This document shows, piece by piece, positions 57,121 to 64,000 of a stretch of DNA of 64,000 nt. Made by a program: the position numbers and the translations under genes. The stretch is from positions 23,290,700 to 23,354,699 of the forward strand of contig CM050657.1 of the NCBI GenBank assembly GCA_027574665.1, given 5' to 3'. Below the pieces are notes generated by a model, which did not search any database, had not been told where the DNA came from, and saw nothing but the letters and a program-made list of their open reading frames with translations. Origin of the DNA: Rhynochetos jubatus (taxonomy: Eukaryota > Chordata > Aves > Eurypygiformes > Rhynochetidae). How positions within the stretch are numbered: position 1 is the stretch's first letter; the number at the start of each line of letters is the position of its first letter.

Positions 57121-59955
57121 GTTTTACCAGTTTTTCTGCTCTAGCCTCATCTTCCCTGAGCATTCTTTGTATACTCAGCCCATTTATTAGCCTCTCAGAC
57201 TCTCTCTTGTATGAAGTCCTGTTCCAGGAACAAGCTACTCCAAAGGGTAATTAAGAGAAAGACAGTACTCCTGGTGCCAGTATTTCTAATGTCCTCAAAG
57301 GCCCTGAGCTGACACTAGCACAACCCTAGCAAAGCCACGTTTTGCTGGTCATCCGAAGAGCAGGCCGGCAGCATATTCTCAAACCAGTGGAAACAAGCTG
57401 TCTCTTTGTACGGGGTATTTGCTGGCAGCTCCCCTTTATTTTTGCCTGCTAGCGCATTGATTTAAACACGGTAAAACCCAACCCAGAGAATTAGAATAAA
57501 ATGTAGAATGAGAGTCCTGTTTATGAGATCCTCTGACAGACCCCAAGCACCCTCTGTACTGAAGGCACAATCCCCATTTCTAAGGAATAATTTCATATTG
57601 TTTCAGGCTGCATTTGTGTGTCAGATTGTTTGTACAGGTTGAGTTTGTTTTTCCTAAAGTGCCTGAATGCCAATTAGCACACAGCATAAATATCGCTCAG
57701 CTTTCAAATCACATCACGAAACGCAATCGGCGCTGAGGGAACAGGAACTGCTGCTTTTGCCAGTTCTGCAGCCCGAGTAACCTTAAACTCAGGTTCACAA
57801 GAGATCCACCAGATTAATTGGGGAGATCTATTTCTGATACAGCGTTAAAAATAAGGCTCTATTTTGAGCTCAGAGCTGTTTACTCCTGCTGATTTAATAC
57901 TCTGGTCTCCTGGGAAAGGAGAAGGAGCAAAGAGAAATGCGTCTTCAGGCATCACCAAGACAGGTTTATTTCCCATGTGAGGAGAACTGGTGACAAGTCC
58001 AGCCTATCAAACAGATGCTGAAAGGAGTAAAGCGTGCCAGCAAGCAGGCCCCATGCTCGTGCTGCTGTGCGGCACTGCTGGCAGCGCAGGGTGCCCGCAG
58101 AGCCCCCTCCCTTTACAGCAAGGAATACGGCAACAGAACTGATAAATACATACATACCGCTGTCTGATCGACATGGGAACTTAAACTTTCATTGTCTAAT
58201 TTATCCATTTAATATGGTAACTAAAAATATATTCCAGGGTTTGGTGGCAGGGGGTTTCTTTTGTTGATGTCGTTGCTGGGGTGTAGTGTTTTGTTGAGGT
58301 TTTCTTTTCGTTTGTTTTTTTGATTTTTAATTCAAAATATGAGGGATCTTGTTAGTCTTTTCCCTGCTACTTTTCCCAGCCTTCTACTCTCTTCCAGCCT
58401 GAAACTTTTCCACACATCTCCTGCTCTGGGAAAGGTGCAGACTTTTGAAACCCCAAAGTTTTCACTTTCATGCCTTTCGAAAACATGTGTATCAGCCATT
58501 TAGGCAACTTTCTTTTTTAACAAAATAAGATTAAAAATAAACCTAATTTTTTATTTAATTTTCAGTTCAGAAAGTTCATATAGAAAATATTGATACAGAA
58601 AGCTCTTTGTTCTGAAAGTTAACTGTGTATCCAGCAACATGTTACCAGCAAAAGGGGCTCTGAAACGGAAATACTGATTAGAAACGCTGATATTCTCCCC
58701 ATTTCATCTCCATTACTTTTACAGTAACAACTTAAATCAGTATTACAATCACTGCACATTAAGGTTCAGAAAACTGCATCGTTACCAAAATCTTCAAACA
58801 TATGCTTCTACAGTCAATTTGCAGTGCCAGTATACATTGAAACATTGAACTTTAAAGTTATCTTTGAATGTTAGACATGTATTTATCTCTGAATATCTCA
58901 GATGTAATTAAGCTGAGGTTATTTACACATAAGAAATCTAAGCAGAGCTGTGTGGGAGTCAGAACTCCCTTTAATGGGGCATCTCTCTGTTCCACATTGG
59001 AATTATTCCATAATTTCCTAAATAACAATTTTCAATTACAAAATAGCTTTAAAGCAAGAAAACAGAATGCTAGAACTTTATCTTTTAGAACTGCTACAGA
59101 CAACAAACACACTTCAAAAAGAAACATCATGAAAGCCAACACAATCCCATGGAATGCCTCTGTTTCGACAAAAAGACACTTTTGGAAAACATTATTCACT
59201 GGCACGCTTCCAACCGGCTCTCACTGCAAAAACTGATGTCGACTTTGACAGAGATATAGTAACAGCTATCTTTGTATTCTGAACACCTCTTTTTCTCCTC
59301 AGGGCAATCTTGTCTCATGTGATACAGAGTAAAAGAAATGACAACAAAAAGTTTAGCTCATGGAGAGTGGCAAGTGTATTTTTCAGTTTGGATTCTAAAG
59401 GGTGACAGGAAAGACTGTAATAATATACAAATTAGACAAACTAAAAAGGTTTTTTTCACCCTACAGACCTGCTAGCTGCTCCATTCACATGGAACAGCGC
59501 ATTTATTGTTACTTTATAAGAATGTCTGCAGAACATGCCCTGGTAAGGGTGCTGGGCAATTCCAAAAGCAGTTGTTACTCAAAGTGTCGTGTCAGAAACT
59601 TCGAAAAGAAATGGCAGGGAAATCCTTTAAAAACATTACTGCCTGGTCACTATATTTTTCTGACGCCTTTCACGAAAAGCTACATGTTTTCTAATTATGG
59701 CCAACCATATATAAACAGCAGCCTGGAATGGACCTCCAGTCAGTCACGGAAGTACTGCTTGCTATCTGAGCGTTACACAGATACCTAACACTCAGCATTA
59801 ACAGCCTTTTATTTTACCAAAACCCTCGCTAGGCTAAGCATCAAGTTCACTACAAAGGAGAAACAGGCAACAACATAACGTCTCAGAATGCTTCTCAAGC
59901 ATCAGAAGGACATGAAGTCATGTTTTTCACCGTTAGGGAAAACTTCCAGTCGTAA
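57121..59955. other. GPC5: intronic stretch just downstream of the GPC5 exon
   Basis: It may begin with the decayed 5' side of the minus-strand CR1 (to about 57240). A T/G-rich simple tract lies at about 58258-58325. No alternative terminal exon with glypican residues was found. The 128-codon plus-strand frame at 59402-59788 has no recognisable domain. Confidence 0.5.
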
Positions 59956-59961
59956 CTTTAC
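59956..59961 (-). other. splice donor of the GPC5 exon
   Basis: On the minus strand the exon ends GAAAG and the intron begins gtaaag, a good match to the vertebrate donor consensus. The split codon starts with AG, which allows serine, the residue I recall at this place in GPC5. Confidence 0.8.
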
Positions 59962-60087
59962 CTTTCTACAACATCCTCTCCATTCCAGCAGGTCGAGCTG
60001 TCTCTCATCACCAGGTCTCCATCACACAGCCTTTCTGCTATAGAGGCATAAAAGGTTCGGGATCGCTTCATGTAACTGATGAACTCT
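59962..60087 (-). CDS. GPC5: internal exon of glypican-5 (C-terminal core region), 126 bp
   Basis: Glypicans are GPI-anchored heparan-sulfate proteoglycans that modulate Hedgehog, Wnt and FGF signalling at the cell surface. On the minus strand a frame open throughout is preceded by a ttacag acceptor and followed by a gtaaag donor. One base completes a codon from the previous exon, 41 full codons follow, and two bases remain for the next. The peptide begins EFISYMKRSR, has Cys at positions 21 and 33, and ends CWNGEDVVE. As I recall the family, human GPC5 and GPC3 carry the same 41-residue block with both cysteines in the same places. The EFI start and CWNGED-V/I-V end fit GPC5, while GPC3 has ELI and CWNGQELVE. 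The block lies in the C-terminal part of the core, before the glycosaminoglycan attachment sites, and the cysteines belong to the conserved disulfide set. No stop or frameshift is present, so it looks functional. Orthology rests on remembered sequences. Confidence 0.92.
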
Positions 60088-60125
60088 CTGTAACGTAGGA
60101 AATACACATTTAACAACATAACAGT
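60088..60125 (-). other. splice acceptor and polypyrimidine/branch region of the GPC5 exon
   Basis: Read on the minus strand, the intron ends with a moderately pyrimidine-rich tract, tgtatttcctacgttacag, immediately before the exon. A YTNAY-type branch-point candidate (tttac) lies about 37 nt upstream of the junction. Two further AG dinucleotides follow directly in the exon (agag). The first AG is chosen because it keeps the phase that restores the glypican reading frame. Confidence 0.75.
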
Positions 60126-61999
60126 AAACACCGTTTAAGCCCCCTGTCAACCCTCCACAAGATTAAGAGTTTAGAACCCTTATGGAAACTAAGTTATCCA
60201 AGTTGATTTATTTCTAGTGTATTTCTAGAACACATATCACCCCCTCTTGCCTAGTCCAGTGTTAATACACATACTTACACACAAAGCACGGGTTTAAGAA
60301 ATGATGTTAACACATCTCTCAGTTTGAGAGCAGCCTATACCTACTGTCTCTCTAGAAACAGAATAAAAAGTCACGAGGAAACATCATCATTCAAGGAGCG
60401 GGTTTTTTCTCTGTTACTGGAAGCGAACGTCTTCATCTCCTCACATGCGAGATGAATTAAGAAAATTGTCAGCCACCTCCCGTGTGGAAAAGCCTTCCTA
60501 AAGCTAACATCCCAGCAAACCTGCGATACACTGTAAGTGCCCCACACGTGCAGCAACCGTTCAGAAAGTCATCTCCTTGAGACGTGGTGGGGCCAGTCCC
60601 TCCCCATCATCGCTATCCGTGTCACGCGCTTATTAGAAAGAAATGCCTCTCTCACCACGTCTGGCACCTCACCTCCTAAGAGGAGGCTGCGCCTGCTGCT
60701 TTGGGGAATAACCAGAACTCCTGGCCAGCACAGAGAGTCCATTTCTGATCATAGGTGTACGGAAAAATGCCTTGCAGGCAAACTGCTGCCTCTTTCATAA
60801 TCCTAGAATATTTATCTGGCTGAGGCAGCCACAAAAATAAACTGTAACAAAACAAGTATTAATTCAGCACTTCAGTGTTTCAGAATGAGAAATGACCCAG
60901 TCTCCACAGCTTTGGAAGCTGCTGTTTGGTGTAAGATGCTAAAGGCGTTGAAAACAATACACAGGACCAAAACTGAACTACAGCTATCAGGGAGCTGTCT
61001 GCTTCACTCGGAAGCTCAACAGCCCAACTGGGAAAGCCACAAAGATTCATTCTGGTTTATGTTGCTGCCTGGCAGGCTGTAAGGGGACACTGCACCGGAG
61101 AGGGGCCTGGGGGTAGGCTGCATGGAGCTTGGCACAAACCCATTTTTTATAAATAATGCAGGATTTATTATTATTTTGGGAGCAACAGGTGCTTTAAACC
61201 AAGTCCACTGCTAGGTATCTATCTCTACAAGGTTTAGGCAGTGTTCATCTCTCTCCACAGCTGCCTTTTTGCTTTCTCAAAAGCCATCCTATGTGTGGTG
61301 AAATCCTGCTCTAGATAAGTTAATCATCACATGGCCCTAAGTAACTATCTTACTCTAACAACGCAGGAAAAGCTGTTTTACTTAAGCAAAGAAAAAAGTA
61401 GGAATTTTGAGGCTCACACGAGGTAATCGGCATTTCTACTTGTTGACCACTAACTTACAAATATGAGCTCTAAGTATTTATACAGTAAAGCTAGGGCAAT
61501 CATCAATTAAGTATCAATTATGAAAGCTGAGAGAGATGCTAAAGATATTACAGGTTCTAAACCAGAGGGGGTTTTGAAGAAGAGCACCCTTTTAAGAGGC
61601 TAAAGCTCGTCTTACTCAGCTCACCCCAAGAGGCTTAAATTCCTTCCAGCAGAGTGGGGCTCTGCCATTTCAAAGTACCATCTTGGTAAACGCAGAATTG
61701 TGTCCAACTCCACCTTAACGAGTGAAAACATTTACTTTTCATCAGTATAAAAGTAAACACACTAGGGTAGAAAACTTGCCATTTCCCAGTGCCCCACGGT
61801 ATAAAAGCAGTAAAAGTATGCCAATTCCTAGACTACAGCTGAAACAACGGCTTACAGTGGAGGTGAGCTAAGCCTAGAGACAACAAAGTATGTCATCTTG
61901 TTTCCATTCTTACCGAGAGATTTTTTTCAAACTTCTTGATTTGTCATTCTTTGAAGCTTTCAGAGGCAGAGAACTGGAATAGGCCGGGGAGAATAAGCA

Positions 62000-62110
62000 T
62001 CAATCAGGAGAGGTTGGGGAGGAGGGGAGAAGCAGGAATTCAGGCAAATGAGGAAAAGAAACAAGAAACAAAAGAGAAAAGTAAAAATTATTTGAAAGAA
62101 AAGTCATCAA
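62000..62110. other. purine-rich tract (polypyrimidine on the minus strand)
   Basis: About 110 bases are almost all A and G on the plus strand, hence a long C/T run in the direction of GPC5 transcription, about 1.9 kb before the exon. Such tracts can bind PTB-type factors or form unusual DNA structures. No exon with glypican-like coding follows it. Confidence 0.4.
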
Positions 62111-63330
62111 GCACATGCATAGGATAATATAAGAAAACAAATAAGGAGGAAAATTGTCATGAGATTTTTCCAAAGTACAGATGCAATTAAAAATGTCAAT
62201 GCAATAATGAAAAAATACACAACTAAAGTTGTTTTTCGCAATCATTTTCAAATAAAAGCACAATTACAAACGCAACACACTGCACAAAGCTGCAAATAAA
62301 TTCAATGGTACTTAAATTAACTGTAACTGATACCAAATGGAGGAATTGTAAATACATGAGGCTACACCAGAATACAATGGCAAACATTTCAGAATGAGCA
62401 CCATGGGAAGGGGGATACAAATGAGCAGCATTCATTTTCTGGTACAATGAGCAATCTGTTAATAAATAACGAGAATACAGATATTTTTGCTGTTCAGTTC
62501 TGGTCAGATCGCACCACTGAAAAAACCCACCCAACTCTGCAGAAAAGGAGAGACAGGATCTAAGGTTGTGTTGGAGGGAAGACTGCAAGAATAACCCTGG
62601 CAGTTACTCAGTGCATTTTGTGGCACTGATATCCCGAGATCCCTTCATTAAACACTGTATCTAATGTTGACAGCACGATGGAGTTTTCCCCTTACATGAT
62701 CTGTTACCACATTCTGCTCTTTCTTACACCAGTGGTCTCATGTATGAAGTAAGGGCAACAGCTAGAGCAACACGTGCCCGCAAACAGGTGCAGCGATGCT
62801 TGCCAATCCAGGCAATTCTTACAGGAGAGAGTAAGCACCACCTTCACCCGCTCGGAAGAATCCAGAGTGGCAGCTTTGCCATTTCGCTTCCTGGGAGCTA
62901 ACGGCAGGGGTGGCCACGGGAGAGGACGGACCTGCACTGATCATCAGGTGAGTGTCACCTGCCATCACCACAGCAGGGTTTCCAACACAGCCAGTCCAAA
63001 AAGGACATTTAAAACAGGGAAAATCTGGACCTGCTGAAACTTCTGCCTTGGCCAGTCAGCCAGAAAAGGTTGCATCTGTTTCTGCAGTAAGTTAATTTGA
63101 TTCTGGCATTAATAGTCTGTTTTGTACTAGCATTTCAATACTCAAATTTCAATAAACTCATGTGATGCCTGACCTAATAGACAGTTAATTTTAAATGAAA
63201 GAGATGCCATCAACTTGTAACATTTCCAAAGAAACTCAAAATTGTTTATAAGGTGTATAAAAGATCTGTAATTTCACAGAGTAACAAAGAAATCCCAACA
63301 AAACATCATTTCGAAGGCTGCCTCCTCCAA

Positions 63331-63380
63331 TTAGGGATCTCGTATCACGCTATAGTTAGGGACCTAATATCACACTGTAG
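63331..63380. repeat. 25-bp direct tandem duplication (two diverged copies)
   Basis: Units 63331-63355 and 63356-63380 both begin ttaggga and end tag, with 'tatcac' in the middle. They differ at five positions, so this is an older slippage event than the duplication at 23533. Confidence 0.9.
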
Positions 63381-64000
63381 TCCTTTGTTAAACATAACAT
63401 TTCTATATACAGATCTGTAACCAGTCTATGTTTAGTGGTTTGAAGTATTACTTGCAGCAGACATGCTAAAAGGCAGGTATTCAACTTTGCTAGGGGTACG
63501 GACCCCGACCAGAACAGTACTTTGCTGAACTCAGCAATAACATTGCAATTTACTGATGGAGATTCTGTTCATGCCATGTACATTCCCTGTACCATCATAT
63601 GGTTTCAATTTTCTTGTCATCTCTACTACATGCTACAATAATCTCCACGCTAAAAAATTACTTCAGCAGCAATCCTGCCAGTTTCAGTTAACTCCTAAAC
63701 ACGATTCTGTAATGCAACAAAAATAAAAAGGAAATTAATAATCAAACGTATGCTTTTCAGCTTAATCAGAGGAAAGGGTTTCCTACAAGATCATGCAACA
63801 TTTATTCAAGTTTCAGCTTCTTACACTATTGTCCCTGACACCAAGTGTTGCATAACAAAAAATGAGCAGGAATGGAATGCAGGGGAAAATGAAGAAAGAT
63901 GGGAAATCTCCCAGGAACTCATGAGAGTAAGAGGAGCAGAAAAGGGTTCAACTACTTGCAAAAGAGGATCCAGTTGTTATGTGAATTCCAAGACCATGCA

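Larger units (their letters stand above)
1..59961 (-). other. GPC5: 5' part of the GPC5 intron following the exon (at least 59.9 kb)
   Basis: Inferred intron downstream of the exon in gene orientation. The next coding block should carry the Tyr-Thr-x-Arg-Val-Val-Gly-Asn-Gly and Gly-Asp-Cys-Asp-Asp-Glu regions of GPC5. Their expected reverse-complement patterns were not seen by eye anywhere in this stretch. The known gene has introns of hundreds of kilobases in mammals, so an intron longer than 60 kb is unsurprising. A small nested non-coding RNA cannot be excluded from sequence alone. Confidence 0.65.
60088..64000 (-). other. GPC5: 3' part of the GPC5 intron preceding the exon
   Basis: Upstream intron in gene orientation. 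The last bases of the previous GPC5 exon (an Arg-Arg-Lys-like end with a donor) were looked for by eye and not found, so this intron continues beyond the window. It holds a purine-rich tract (62000-62110) and a 25-bp tandem duplication (63331-63380). The 61-87-residue open frames here carry no recognisable domain and I treat them as chance. Confidence 0.7.

Noticed and set aside
62704-62937. Cys-rich minus-strand frame near the GPC5 exon as a possible upstream exon
   Set aside because: Its cysteine arrangement does not match any glypican segment, and no acceptor/donor pair in the required phase was found.
1-64000. CRISPR arrays, operons, phage or other microbial systems, tRNA/rRNA genes and intact retroviral elements
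   Set aside because: No regularly spaced repeats, packed open frames, tRNA box A/B pairs or paired LTRs were seen. The DNA is vertebrate intronic in character.

Overview
The window looks like vertebrate, most probably bird, nuclear DNA. Reading frames are short and scattered, as expected by chance in non-coding DNA. There is no operon-like packing, and the only transposon families I can recognise are decayed CR1 LINEs plus very old MIR/CORE-SINE-like scraps. I see no mammalian L1 or Alu-type repeats. The low repeat load and CR1 as the dominant LINE favour a bird over another reptile, but the species cannot be fixed from the sequence alone.

One protein-coding segment is well supported: a 126-bp internal exon on the minus strand at 59962-60087. 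It has a clean acceptor and donor and an uninterrupted frame. It encodes a conserved part of the C-terminal glypican core, with two cysteines 12 residues apart and a Cys-Trp-Asn-Gly-Glu-Asp motif. The residues fit glypican-5 (GPC5) best and GPC3 next. GPC5 is a GPI-anchored heparan-sulfate proteoglycan of the cell surface, known in vertebrates as a gene with very large introns. I therefore read nearly the whole window as GPC5 intron: 60088-64000 is the end of the intron before this exon, and 1-59961 is the start of the intron after it. I found no neighbouring GPC5 exon by eye.

Layout: 1-9.2 kb is plain intron. About 9.2-25.3 kb is intron with three old MIR-like remnants (9.24, 23.37 and 25.14 kb), a 28-bp tandem duplication (23.53 kb) and a GATA/ONECUT-like palindrome (17.41 kb). 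25.3-48.8 kb is intron with microsatellites, a perfect RFX X-box consensus (32.36 kb), AT-rich homeobox-motif stretches that are candidate conserved non-coding elements (29.1, 34.8 and 39.6 kb), and a GC-rich patch (42.36 kb). 48.78-49.05 kb is a CR1 3' end on the plus strand. 56.0-57.1 kb, perhaps to 57.24 kb, is an older CR1 fragment on the minus strand. 59.96-60.09 kb is the GPC5 exon. 62.0-62.1 kb is a purine-rich tract, and 63.33 kb holds a 25-bp tandem duplication.

I see no phage, CRISPR, toxin-antitoxin or other microbial system and no intact transposon or retrovirus. The most interesting points are the phase-symmetric glypican exon, the X-box, and the candidate intronic regulatory elements.
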